A stretch of 41,039 nt of DNA from Dehalococcoidia bacterium (GCA_030372995.1 JAUCPZ010000136.1:1-41039); one strand, 5' to 3'; positions 18,222 to 25,628 are shown, numbered from the stretch's first letter. The notes: generated by a model not told the origin, from the sequence alone. A program made the numbers and translations.

Positions 18222-20110
18222 GTGCCCCTCCCCATTCTGACGGAACCGCTGATCGGGAACTTGGCCACCAGGAGCGTGCCGGCCCCCGGCGCTGAAATGA
18301 TCTCGAATTGCCCGCCCAGCAATGTGGCGCGTTCATGCATTCCCGTCAGGCCGCTGGACGTTCCCCGGGCAAACGCGGCGTCAGTATCGAATCCTATCCC
18401 TTCATCTTCGATGTACACGCTCAAGACTCCCTTGTTGAGTAACAGCCGCACCTTGGTCTCCGTCACTCCCGCGTGTCTTGCCACGTTGGTCAGCCCTTCC
18501 TGCACTATGCGGTAGACGGCTGTCTCAATCTCAGGGGCAAATCTTCTCTGAATGCCTCTGTGCTTGAAGGCGACGCGCACGCCTGTCTGGCTGGTGAAGC
18601 GTTCAAAGTGCCACAATAGAGCGGGAACCAGACCAAGGTCATCGAGCATCGCTGGCCGCAAGTCGAGCGATAGGTCCTGGACCCGTGCCACCAGTTCGTT
18701 GATGGAACTCTGGGCCTCGGACAGTCTGGCTTTCACCTGGTGCGGCGGGAGCCGGGACACCATCTCGAGGAAGAGCTTCAAGCCAGTGAGCTCCTGGCCG
18801 ATGTGGTCATGGAGCTCCCGGGCGATACTGCGGCGCTCCATCTCCTGCACTTCGACCAGGCGGCGAGAGAGCGAACGCAACGCGTCCTCCGCCTGCTTTC
18901 GGAGGCTGATGTCGCGCGTCACACCCAGGTAGCCTATTGGCTTTCCGTTGCCATCCCGTAGGAAGGTGATCTTGTCTTCGGTCCAGACGGTCGAGCCGTC
19001 CTTGCGCTTCAGTTCAAGTTGAAGAGTCCATGACCGATGGACATTCTTCTTTTTCTTCTTCTCCGCCGCAAGTTCTCTGGCAAAGGTCTCCCTGGCAACC
19101 TCATAAGATGCCGGCGTGAGGAGGTCCTTCACGTTATGCGGCATTTCTTCAGCTGACTCGTAGCCCTGAAGACTCCTGGCAGAAGGACTGACGTATGTGC
19201 GGTTCAGATTCATATCGGCAACCCAGATGACGTCAGTGATGTTCTCGGCTAGCAGACGATACCTCCGTTCGCTGTCGCGGAGGGATTCCTCCATCTTGCG
19301 GCGTTCAGTAACATCCCGCGTCACGCCCATCAGGCCTGCCGGGTAACCGTCTGGCCCGTACAGCAAAGTCACGCGGCTCTCAGTCCACACCGTGCTGCCG
19401 CCCTTGCACGTCATCTCCAGCGCTACGGTCCCCAGCCGAAACGGGTCCCTTGGGTTCTTCTTGTTGAGAATCTCGTCTCTTATCAGTCCCAGAGCCTTCT
19501 GCAAAGACTCGGGTGTAAACATCTCATCGAGTCTTTGAGACATGATTTCCTGGACGGTGTAGCCTCTCATTCGCTCCACGGAAGGACTTATGTAGGTAAT
19601 GTGGAAGTCCATGTCCAAGATCCAGATGACATCCATGATGCTTTCCGTCAGCAGGCTGTACCGACGCTCGCTCTCTCGAAGGGCCTCCAGCGTCCGCTCG
19701 TATTCGTTCACATTCCGGATCAGGCAATGGTAGTATCTCGTGTCGTGGCCGTCGATGCGATCCGTGGTCACGGTGACCAGACAGTCGATTTCCGTGCCGT
19801 CTCTCTTTCGCAGCTTAGCCTGGCGATCCTTGACATAACCCTTCTGCTCCAGGTCTTTCCAGGTGACCTCATGTTCTGTGGCTTGGGCATACAGGTCTCT
19901 GAGATGCATCTTCCTCATCTCTCGCTTACTGTATCTCAGTACCTCGGTTGCCGACTTGCTAGCATCTACGATGCGTCCGTCGCGGTCCAGTATGAACAGA
20001 GCATCCAATGAGCGCTCGAAGAAGCGCCGGAATGCTTCGAGATCAGCACGCGGCAGATTGTGGTCTCGGGCGTTTACTGATAGTAGTGATCTCGTCACTG
20101 CCTGTCTCAC
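18218..20110 (-). CDS. PAS-domain sensor histidine kinase (HisKA_3, NarX/DesK class)
   Basis: 630-residue soluble kinase: no membrane segment is evident, so sensing is probably cytoplasmic. Three PAS domains at about 26-137, 148-270 and 280-405; PAS 2 and 3 begin with the (S)ERRY-LL-E pattern shared with the giant HD-GYP sensor in this window. The HisKA_3 dimerisation helix follows with phosphoacceptor His434 (SIARELHDHIGQELTGL). The HATPase domain has the N-box around Asn542 (EGLTNVARHA), DEGIGF (569-574) and GLTGM (587-591). GTG at 20110 is chosen; another GTG four codons later is possible. A palindrome overlaps the likely transcription start. It phosphorylates the regulator encoded just downstream. 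Confidence 0.95.
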   Translation of the reverse strand: MRQAVTRSLLSVNARDHNLPRADLEAFRRFFERSLDALFILDRDGRIVDASKSATEVLRYSKREMRKMHLRDLYAQATEHEVTWKDLEQKGYVKDRQAKLRKRDGTEIDCLVTVTTDRIDGHDTRYYHCLIRNVNEYERTLEALRESERRYSLLTESIMDVIWILDMDFHITYISPSVERMRGYTVQEIMSQRLDEMFTPESLQKALGLIRDEILNKKNPRDPFRLGTVALEMTCKGGSTVWTESRVTLLYGPDGYPAGLMGVTRDVTERRKMEESLRDSERRYRLLAENITDVIWVADMNLNRTYVSPSARSLQGYESAEEMPHNVKDLLTPASYEVARETFARELAAEKKKKKNVHRSWTLQLELKRKDGSTVWTEDKITFLRDGNGKPIGYLGVTRDISLRKQAEDALRSLSRRLVEVQEMERRSIARELHDHIGQELTGLKLFLEMVSRLPPHQVKARLSEAQSSINELVARVQDLSLDLRPAMLDDLGLVPALLWHFERFTSQTGVRVAFKHRGIQRRFAPEIETAVYRIVQEGLTNVARHAGVTETKVRLLLNKGVLSVYIEDEGIGFDTDAAFARGTSSGLTGMHERATLLGGQFEIISAPGAGTLLVAKFPISGSVRMGRGT

Positions 20111-20192
20111 CAGCTATAGTCTTTCCAGGGAACGGAGCGCCCGGATGGAGGTGGGTGATGGGTTCAGGGCAGTTGGGCCCAACCCTGGATTG

Positions 20193-20217
20193 TCCGCCAC
20201 TGGCGGATATGATTTTA
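20193..20217 (-). promoter_or_regulatory. Possible promoter and operator of the histidine kinase operon
   Basis: TAAAAT (minus strand, 20217-20212) could be a -10. The expected transcription start falls in the perfect palindrome TCCGCCA-C-TGGCGGA (20193-20207), a position suited to repressor binding. The leader to the GTG at 20110 would be about 95 bases. Confidence 0.35.
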
Positions 20218-20413
20218 CACCAACAGTGTCCGGCGCGGGTATACTGCGACACACTGCAGCTGAACGGGAAGGCACGCGAGACCAGCACACGGGCAATGGC
20301 TGACTTGCCGAATCGCCGAAGACGATCATGCCTCTCGATAGGACCATCGGGTTCAGCATGGGAGGCCATCGAAAGGTTCGGAACACGGCGGAGGGAACTG
20401 GCGTGGTGTCCTG

Positions 20414-20956
20414 CTACGCCCGTCTCTGGGTCTTCTTGGCCAGACCGGCTCGCTTCTTTGGCTTTTCAACTGGCTTGGAGGCTTCAGGCGTGCTGATTCC
20501 GAGTTGGTCTTTGGTGGCTTCGCCTGCCTCCAAGAGGGCTTCCAGGCCGGCCCTGACTGCCATGAGCTTTTCAACACTAAGCGAACGGAACATGAGTTCG
20601 GCATGGTTCCTGGCCAATTGGACCAGCCCCAACAGCATCTCCTCGCCCTTGCTGGAAAGCCGGCAAAGCACAACCCGCCGGTCCTCAGGGTCGCCCTCCC
20701 TGACGACAATCCCCCGTTCAACCAGACGGTCAACCACGCCTGTCCCCGTAGCCAGGCTGACACCAAGAGCGGATGCGATGACGCTCATGCGGCACGGACC
20801 ATTGACCAGAAGGAGCAGAACGACCTTAAGTTGGGGGGTGCTCAAATCCAGGTTGAGCCATTCCTTGGGCAGTATGGGGAACAGTTCCCTGAAAGCTCTC
20901 TCTGACAGCTGCAGAGTACTTTCGATGAGATCGTTATCTACGCTATCTGCGGACAA
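20414..20956 (-). CDS. MarR-family transcriptional regulator
   Basis: 180 residues with the MarR winged helix at about 30-145: recognition-helix region MSVIASALGVSLATGTGVVDRLVERG followed by the wing signature REGDPEDRRVVLCRLSSKGEE. TTG start at 20956 with GGAGGT five bases upstream; no ATG is available near it. A Lys/Pro-rich tail (about 160-180, KPVEKPKKRAGLAKKTQRR) extends beyond the usual fold and may add nonspecific DNA contact. It is transcribed alone. A near-palindrome upstream fits a MarR dimer site, suggesting autorepression. No transporter or enzyme gene is adjacent to name an inducer. Confidence 0.9.
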   Translation of the reverse strand: MSADSVDNDLIESTLQLSERAFRELFPILPKEWLNLDLSTPQLKVVLLLLVNGPCRMSVIASALGVSLATGTGVVDRLVERGIVVREGDPEDRRVVLCRLSSKGEEMLLGLVQLARNHAELMFRSLSVEKLMAVRAGLEALLEAGEATKDQLGISTPEASKPVEKPKKRAGLAKKTQRRA

Positions 20957-21293
20957 CCACGACCTCCATTGACCGTGCCGTCAAGGCGTGTCAAGAGACA
21001 GATCACGAATATAGATTAGTGTAACGCTAACTGTTTTCAGTCTACCAACTGATGATTGGGATTGTCAACAGGCCGTGCTGGTCCAGGCTGCGGTGAAGCA
21101 CATGGTATGATTGTCTTGTCAGAGCTCGGTGCATACGCTGACGTTGGCTGTATTCGGGGCTGGTCAAGTGCGCGGAGCCAGAGGAGCGTCGGAAGTCTTG
21201 AAACTGGCTCCCCAGCAGATGTTGACCAGGCCAAACGAATGCACCACGTGCCGGAGGCCTGACCGAACAACTTCTCGCGGCTCAGGATGAGAG
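20957..21293. other. Intergenic region between marR-type gene and Cys-cluster gene
   Basis: 337 bases without a gene. It holds the candidate MarR operator (21016-21030) and, on the minus strand next to it, TATATT as a possible -10 for the regulator. From about 21060 to 21280 I see no clear signal. Confidence 0.5.
21016..21030. promoter_or_regulatory. Candidate MarR operator
   Basis: TTAGTGT-A-ACGCTAA is a 7+1+7 near-palindrome with 6 of 7 half-site positions matched, about 60 bases upstream of the MarR start codon and beside the minus-strand TATATT. Length and spacing fit MarR dimers. Confidence 0.5.
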
Positions 21294-21845
21294 ATGGGAA
21301 GACCTTCGTTGGACGAGACAACGGTGGTGGCTACCTTCATGGGGGCGGCGGGACGCTTCGCGAAAGTGGCTTTGCTCACTGATGCGGAGGTTGAAGAGCT
21401 GTTCGGCCCGGAGACGGCGGCAGCGCTCGCAATCTTTGACCACTATAGCGAAGAGAGCGGTCTCTGTGCGTCTTGCGGGGGCATTTGCTGTAGTGAGATA
21501 GGCTGCGAAGTCTACTCACCGCTGTTTGGTAAGTGCCCGATCTATGCCACGCGCCCTCTCCTCTGCCGGTTCCATTTCTGCCATCGCTTCGATGCTGTGG
21601 ACAAGACACTGGTTGTAGCGCTCAGAGACGTGTTCCTTGCCTGCTACACGGCGTACCAGATTCGCGATGGCACGATTGCCCTGTCGATGAATGTGCCGCC
21701 TCTGGAGATGTCGTGTCCCACCCTGGTGGCGAATACCGAGCCAGTGATGGACGCGGTGAGAGACGGGAGTCTCGATCCCCAGGAGGGTAGCCAGTTGATC
21801 CGGAAGGAAGTGGAGAGGTACCGGAGATATCATTGCGTAGCCTAG
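21294..21845 (+). CDS. Cys-cluster protein, YkgJ-like (zinc/iron-chelating domain)
   Basis: 183 residues. The centre holds a dense metal-binding pattern, CASCGGICCSEIGC, followed by CPIYATRPLLCRFHFCH. This resembles the YkgJ/UPF0153 family pattern of clustered Cys with a RPxxCR motif. The rest is helical with no signal peptide. ATG 21294 follows GGATGAGAG. The biochemical role of the family is unknown; an Fe-S or Zn centre is inferred from spacing. It stands alone, convergent with the GGQ protein gene. Confidence 0.65.
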   Translation: MGRPSLDETTVVATFMGAAGRFAKVALLTDAEVEELFGPETAAALAIFDHYSEESGLCASCGGICCSEIGCEVYSPLFGKCPIYATRPLLCRFHFCHRFDAVDKTLVVALRDVFLACYTAYQIRDGTIALSMNVPPLEMSCPTLVANTEPVMDAVRDGSLDPQEGSQLIRKEVERYRRYHCVA

Positions 21846-21937
21846 CCGCGGGATTCGTGCCCAAGGATCCATTGGAACGACTTCGACCTATCGAGGACTC
21901 CACTGTTCGGTCTGGTCGGTGGGAATGGCAAGCTGGT

Positions 21938-22354
21938 CTACTCCAGGTCGAGGGGTGCGGTTGATTTCTGACGCAGGCGTTTCTTCTGGGAGAGCCTCTG
22001 CTTCGCCTCTTTCTGTTTGCGTATGGCGCTGGCGGATGGCCTGGTGGGGATACGGCGCTTGCGCGGGCGGTTGAGTTGCCTCAGCTTCTTTATGAGCCGC
22101 TGCAGTGCGATTTCTCTGTTCTGCGCCTGTGAGCGGCGCTCAGAGGCTATCACCGTGATGCCGGAGGGAGTATGCGTTAGACGGATGGCGGTCTCCTTTC
22201 GGTTCTTTCTTTGGCCACCCGGCCCTGGACCACGGTAGGGTTCGATGATCACCTCCTTCTCCAGCGTTGCCCTGTCGGTGGCGTAGCGCCTCGACGATGC
22301 TGAACCGGGAGCGTCTGGCGAAGGCTCCGTAACCTCGTTTCCCATTGTCATCAT
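21938..22354 (-). CDS. Class I release factor-like GGQ domain protein (ArfB/RF-H type)
   Basis: 138 residues, only the peptidyl-tRNA hydrolysis domain of class I release factors: EPYRGPGPGGQRKNRKETAIRLTHTPSGITV, then a lysine/arginine-rich tail (KKLRQLNRPRKRR...KQKEAKQRLSQKKRLRQK) as in ribosome-rescue ArfB/ICT1-like proteins. No codon-recognition domain is present. It likely frees peptidyl-tRNA from stalled ribosomes or acts in a related quality-control step. The start is uncertain: ATG 22354 overlaps the stop of the upstream frame as ATGA, and ATGs at 22351 and 22345 follow closely. The open frame runs further up to 22483, but that segment does not look coding. Confidence 0.8.
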   Translation of the reverse strand: MMTMGNEVTEPSPDAPGSASSRRYATDRATLEKEVIIEPYRGPGPGGQRKNRKETAIRLTHTPSGITVIASERRSQAQNREIALQRLIKKLRQLNRPRKRRIPTRPSASAIRKQKEAKQRLSQKKRLRQKSTAPLDLE

Positions 22355-22686
22355 CTCGCTGAGTGTGTGGAATGCCATTTGAAGGAAGCTAGAACCACTT
22401 CCTGTAGAACCATGTTCACGTAAGCGTGCGCCGGCCTGATGAACCGCACCGATTTCGCCAGGAAAAGACCGAACCATCCACAAGCCATGCTGACGCTCAG
22501 CGACCGGCCGCCCCGAATATAGACGCGCCCGCCCTCAATGTCAACGAGGCCACAAGATGCTGCCCGTCGGCGATTGAGCGACCATACTGGCAGAGGGCCT
22601 AGCTGAATGGCATGGTTGGTCCAGACAACGTTGATAACCAGCAGCGCTGCATTTTGCGGTGAATCTGTGGGGACTTTGCCTCGCAT
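22351..22686 (-). CDS. Uncertain hypothetical frame upstream of the GGQ gene
   Basis: A 111-codon frame from ATG 22686 with a hydrophobic middle (about 62-80) and no recognised domain or ribosome-binding site. Its only support is the ATGA overlap with the next gene and a stretch of plausible protein composition (GLVDIEGGRVYIRGG). It may be a degraded gene or chance. Confidence 0.25.
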   Translation of the reverse strand: MRGKVPTDSPQNAALLVINVVWTNHAIQLGPLPVWSLNRRRAASCGLVDIEGGRVYIRGGRSLSVSMACGWFGLFLAKSVRFIRPAHAYVNMVLQEVVLASFKWHSTHSAR

Positions 22687-22719
22687 AGACTGGTCACATG
22701 GTGAGGTCGGGGTAAACTA

Positions 22720-22748
22720 TTGACATAAACACTTGGGCGAAGTACCAT
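22720..22748 (+). promoter_or_regulatory. Promoter of the small peptide / radical SAM operon
   Basis: TTGACA (22720-22725), exactly 17 bases, then TACCAT (22743-22748). Perfect -35 and a four-of-six -10. Transcription would start near 22755, 57 bases before the peptide ATG. Confidence 0.65.
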
Positions 22749-22811
22749 GGCCCCAACCCAGGAAACGCCCGTTTCACTCATCTGCGATTCTTCAAGAAAG
22801 GGGGACAGGCC

Positions 22812-22910
22812 ATGAGCACAGAATCTCGCGAGAAAGAAGCCCAGTTCTTTCAGAGATTCAAAGAGGCAGTGGCCAAGAGCAAGGCTCTAGCTAGAAACTG
22901 CCTCGCTTGA
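22812..22910 (+). CDS. 32-residue peptide, candidate precursor of the adjacent radical SAM/SPASM maturase
   Basis: ATG AGC ... TGA, 33 codons, preceded at proper distance by AAAGGGGGA (6 bases spacer) and by the promoter at 22720. The peptide starts MSTESREKE, continues with an amphipathic stretch rich in Phe (12, 13, 16), Lys and Ala, and ends ARNCLA with the only Cys at position 30. The next gene, 51 bases on, is a radical SAM/SPASM enzyme of the peptide-modifying type. Short Lys/Glu-rich leader plus a C-terminal Cys or aromatic core is the usual look of RiPP precursors such as PqqA or MftA, but I do not recognise this peptide as any named family. Coding status is inferred from ribosome-binding site, promoter and position. 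Confidence 0.65.
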   Translation: MSTESREKEAQFFQRFKEAVAKSKALARNCLA

Positions 22911-22930
22911 AAGTCCTGAAAGGGTAAGTA

Positions 22931-22949
22931 GATTGCCGGTCCGGCAATC
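22931..22949 (+). promoter_or_regulatory. Hairpin between peptide gene and maturase gene
   Basis: Perfect inverted repeat GATTGCCGG-T-CCGGCAATC with 9-bp arms, 20 bases after the peptide stop and 12 bases before the maturase ATG. No T-run follows, so it is not a classic terminator. It could stabilise the peptide mRNA, lower maturase expression or bind a regulator. Confidence 0.5.
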
Positions 22950-22961
22950 CAGACTCGATTG

Positions 22962-24008
22962 ATGAAGGGCACCCCGTTTGATTTCTTCGTTCAGTTCCAT
23001 CTGACAGAGAGATGCAACCTCGCTTGCCGACACTGCTACCAGACGGGCGCGGTGTCGGAAATGAGCTACGAAGAGATATGCGGGGCACTCACCGAGGTAC
23101 AGGCAGCTATCGAAGGCTGGGCGACAGATTATTCGCTGGACGTGTCGCCCAGCCTTCATTTCACTGGCGGCGAGCCACTGCTGCGTGGGGACCTGCTGCC
23201 GATCTTGCGCCATGGGCGGGCATGCGGCTTCACCACTTCCCTCATGAGTAATGGAACCCTGATCGATGCTTTCACGGCCAGGCAGCTCAGAAGGGCAAAG
23301 GTCAGAGATGTGCAGATCAGCCTGGACGGTGTGGGCACCACACATGACAGATTGAGGGGAAATGGTGCATACCAGCGCACTCTGGCGGGAATCAGGCATC
23401 TGGTCTCAGAGGGGATGGAGGTCCATCTGAATGTGACCGTCTCTCGACTCAACTTCGGGCAAACCGAAGACCTTGTGGGTCTGGCCGAAGAGATCGGGGC
23501 AGCAAGCATTGGTTTCTCCCGGCTGGTTCCATCTGGTAGGGGAAAGGGACTCCTTGCCCATTTGTTGACAGCACAGGAGGTATCCGCGTTCTACAATGAT
23601 CTCCGCGGGTACCGTAAGAGATCCGGAGTGATCGTGACCTCTCTTGATCCCCTGGCCGCAGTAGCGGATCTGGCAGGGGAGATTCCCCAGACTGAACTTC
23701 CGGTTGGCGGATGCGCAGCGGGCATGTTCGGGGTGACCATCATGGCAGATGGCACCGTGATGCCTTGCCGACGCATGGATTTGCCCATAGGGAATATCAA
23801 GGCTGACTCGTTCCGTGACCTTTGGGCAAGGTCTCCAATCCTCTGGCTGTTGAGAACCAGGAGCAGTTACCACGGCGGCTGCGAGACATGCCGGTACTGG
23901 CCCTTGTGTCGGGGGTGCCGTGCCATCGCGCTCGCGTTTGCCAGGGCAAAGGGCGATGAGGACTATCTGGGGCCCGATCCGCAGTGCCCGTACCATCGGT
24001 CGTCCTAG
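22962..24008 (+). CDS. Radical SAM/SPASM peptide maturase
   Basis: 348-residue enzyme. Radical SAM cluster Cys18, Cys22, Cys25 (ERCNLACRHCYQTG), SAM-binding GGEP (69-72), SLDG (120-123) and a full SPASM region for auxiliary Fe-S clusters: Cys251 (GGCAAG), Cys269 (VMPCRR), Cys307/310/316/319 (CETCRYWPLCRGC) and Cys342. SPASM enzymes modify peptides or proteins (PqqE, MftC, AlbA, SbtM type). The FHLTERCNLACRHCYQTG opening and CRGCRAIA ending remind me of maturases for short Cys peptides, but I cannot verify the subfamily. ATG 22962 is chosen, with a TTG directly before it; neither has a good ribosome-binding site, suggesting lower translation than the peptide. No PqqD-like recognition domain, protease or exporter is in the window. 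Confidence 0.9.
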   Translation: MKGTPFDFFVQFHLTERCNLACRHCYQTGAVSEMSYEEICGALTEVQAAIEGWATDYSLDVSPSLHFTGGEPLLRGDLLPILRHGRACGFTTSLMSNGTLIDAFTARQLRRAKVRDVQISLDGVGTTHDRLRGNGAYQRTLAGIRHLVSEGMEVHLNVTVSRLNFGQTEDLVGLAEEIGAASIGFSRLVPSGRGKGLLAHLLTAQEVSAFYNDLRGYRKRSGVIVTSLDPLAAVADLAGEIPQTELPVGGCAAGMFGVTIMADGTVMPCRRMDLPIGNIKADSFRDLWARSPILWLLRTRSSYHGGCETCRYWPLCRGCRAIALAFARAKGDEDYLGPDPQCPYHRSS

Positions 24009-24153
24009 CCTTGCCTCGTGGTCTCCTGCTCCAATGATTCAAGAGAGTGCTTCCCGGGTCGGCGTCCTCGTTCTTCAAACACGTTTTTGACAACATGCCC
24101 AGCTTCCGTTAGGCTGGGGAACATCTTGCCAAGGCAGCTGAAGCAGGCTATCG

Positions 24154-24432
24154 ATGAGACCACAGGATCGAAGACAGCGGGTACAAAGGAACCAGGCCAT
24201 CGCCCTCCAGATCATCATGATGCTGGCGGGAATTGGCGTCGGGACCTATTTTCTGCTGAAAGCCATTGATGCTGATCCGGCGAGAAGGGATTTCCATATT
24301 TTTGCCACCTTTGGTTGCTACGGTGTAGCGGTTTTCTACGGCTGGCTTCAAGTACGGCGCTGGAGGCGTGAGAAGCGCATCAAGCGGATCCTCGCCGAGA
24401 AGCGGAAGACGAGAGGCGGCGGCTCCCCCTAG
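24154..24432 (+). CDS. Small membrane protein with two predicted TM segments
   Basis: 92 residues: a basic, Gln/Arg-rich N-terminus, TM1 about 15-37 (IALQIIMMLAGIGVGTYFLLKAI), a short loop with DPARRDF, TM2 about 48-66 (IFATFGCYGVAVFYGWLQV), and a strongly basic tail (RRWRREKRIKRILAEKRKTRGGG). Positive charges at both ends suggest both termini are cytoplasmic. The ATG at 24154 has only a weak ribosome-binding site. It is 145 bases after the maturase, with a small hairpin (CCCAGC/GCTGGG, about 24099-24119) between, so operon membership is uncertain. Function not recognised. Confidence 0.6.
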   Translation: MRPQDRRQRVQRNQAIALQIIMMLAGIGVGTYFLLKAIDADPARRDFHIFATFGCYGVAVFYGWLQVRRWRREKRIKRILAEKRKTRGGGSP

Positions 24433-24534
24433 TCTCGGGTGAATATTCTGGTCTGACCAAGCGGAAGATGTGCCCATACACATGACTCAGCCAGGATCTC
24501 TCTTGGGGTGGCATCTGCCTCGCAGAGATTAGCC

Positions 24535-24708
24535 TTACACACAGGTCCAGGCGTCGTCTATCCCGTCGCATAGCAAGGGATTCAGTACGTTATTCCGGCT
24601 GGCTAGACTCTTCCAGTCGAGGACTTCGAAGAGACGGTCGCCCGGCACTTCCAGCACATTGGCATGGGCCAGGTTGCCGCTGCTCATGGCAGCGCACCGC
24701 AGAGCCAT
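24535..24708 (-). CDS. 57-residue hypothetical protein
   Basis: The frame is open from 24735, but ATG 24708 has a perfect GGAGG five bases upstream, which decides the start. The protein begins MALRCAAMSSGNLAHANVL, has a central hydrophobic/acidic part (VPGDRLFEVLDW) and ends with two Cys (LLCDGIDDAWTCV). No family recognised. It is antisense to the upstream region of the Cys-motif gene at 24841 and lies alone on the minus strand. Confidence 0.5.
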   Translation of the reverse strand: MALRCAAMSSGNLAHANVLEVPGDRLFEVLDWKSLASRNNVLNPLLCDGIDDAWTCV

Positions 24709-24776
24709 CGGTTCCTCCGTCAGGCTGATCTGCATGGAGCTGCAGAGTGCGCTGGTGTCGCGGGGAGAGGCTCTTG

Positions 24777-24785
24777 TGCTACAAT
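24777..24785 (+). promoter_or_regulatory. Extended -10 promoter for the Cys-motif protein gene
   Basis: TGC-TACAAT, an extended -10 with one mismatch. Transcription should start near 24792, about 50 bases before the apparent ATC start at 24841. Confidence 0.5.
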
Positions 24786-24840
24786 ACCCCGAAGAGTCGG
24801 TGGGAGTTTAGCGGAGCGGCAGCGAAAACGGAGGAAGTCC

Positions 24841-25056
24841 ATCAAGCTCAAGTACCTTTGTCCACGTTGTGAGTTCAACTGGAGAAGCTGCCACAACCCA
24901 AAGAGGCCGAACGTGACCAGGGATGAGGGGTGCAAGGACTTCTGGCCCAGGGGGAAGGAGAGGCCGCCGGACGTTGCCAAGCTCAGCGCCGCGTGGATCG
25001 ACGGGATCGACCTGAGCGGGCTGAAGAAAGGCAAACGGCCCAGGCTGGAGAGGTAG
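24841..25056 (+). CDS. 71-residue basic Cys-motif protein, apparent ATC start
   Basis: Begins IKLKYLCPRCEFNWRSC: CPRC plus further Cys at 17 and 31 and a His at 18 could bind zinc; the tail is basic (LSGLKKGKRPRLER). The frame is open far upstream, but that part is antisense to another gene and lacks coding look. Between the predicted transcription start (about 24792) and the conserved-looking part there is no ATG, GTG or TTG in frame. GGAGG at 24830-24834 is followed after 6 bases by ATC, taken here as the start. A base error (ATG read as ATC) is equally possible. Function unknown. 78 bases before the next small membrane gene. Confidence 0.5.
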   Translation: MKLKYLCPRCEFNWRSCHNPKRPNVTRDEGCKDFWPRGKERPPDVAKLSAAWIDGIDLSGLKKGKRPRLER

Positions 25057-25134
25057 CAGAGCGGGCCGAAAATCTTCTCGAAGCGAGTTTGCCATCTCGT
25101 AGGGAACTGAGCAGCGGCGGACACGGAGGAGAGA

Positions 25135-25395
25135 GTGCGGATTACGGATTTCTTGAGACGGCGCCCACTGCAGCTGCTGCTCATAGTGGCCTGGCTGGCT
25201 CTCGGGACTGTGATGGTGGTGCTTCGGCCTAACCTGTGGATCTGGTTCGCCACTGTGTGCTACCTGATCGCGGCGATCTATATCGCGGCAGAGGTCCTGA
25301 CTTGGAAGCGGATGCAGAGACAGAAAGGTACATCCTCAGACCAAGTGGACCGGAGTCCGCCGACATCCAGCAGCCAAAGCGGCGACCGGTCCTAG
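25135..25395 (+). CDS. Small membrane protein with two predicted TM segments
   Basis: 86 residues from GTG 25135, with GGAGG five bases upstream. A basic start (MRITDFLRRR), TM1 about 11-29 (PLQLLLIVAWLALGTVMVV), a short RPN turn, TM2 about 33-52 (LWIWFATVCYLIAAIYIAAE) and a hydrophilic Ser-rich C-terminus. Same overall plan as the 24154 protein, though sequence similarity is slight. Follows the Cys-motif gene on the same strand and may share its transcript. Confidence 0.6.
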   Translation: MRITDFLRRRPLQLLLIVAWLALGTVMVVLRPNLWIWFATVCYLIAAIYIAAEVLTWKRMQRQKGTSSDQVDRSPPTSSSQSGDRS

Positions 25396-25628
25396 TGGGT
25401 GCTGTTTGCCCTCAGCATGTGCGGCCGTCTCTGACTTGGACCGGCAGCCGCGCAGCATCAACCCCCTCGACCCTTAGAGAAGCTCTCAGGATTTCCTTGT
25501 TGAATCATCTGCTGGCTACGCGATGGGCATCCCTTGGTTTCTGACCAGTCCAGGGCCGTTTGCCGGGAGGGAGGGCTCTACGTCAGATCCAGTGGCCTAG
25601 CCTGTGATGGCCATTAGGAACTGCTGGC

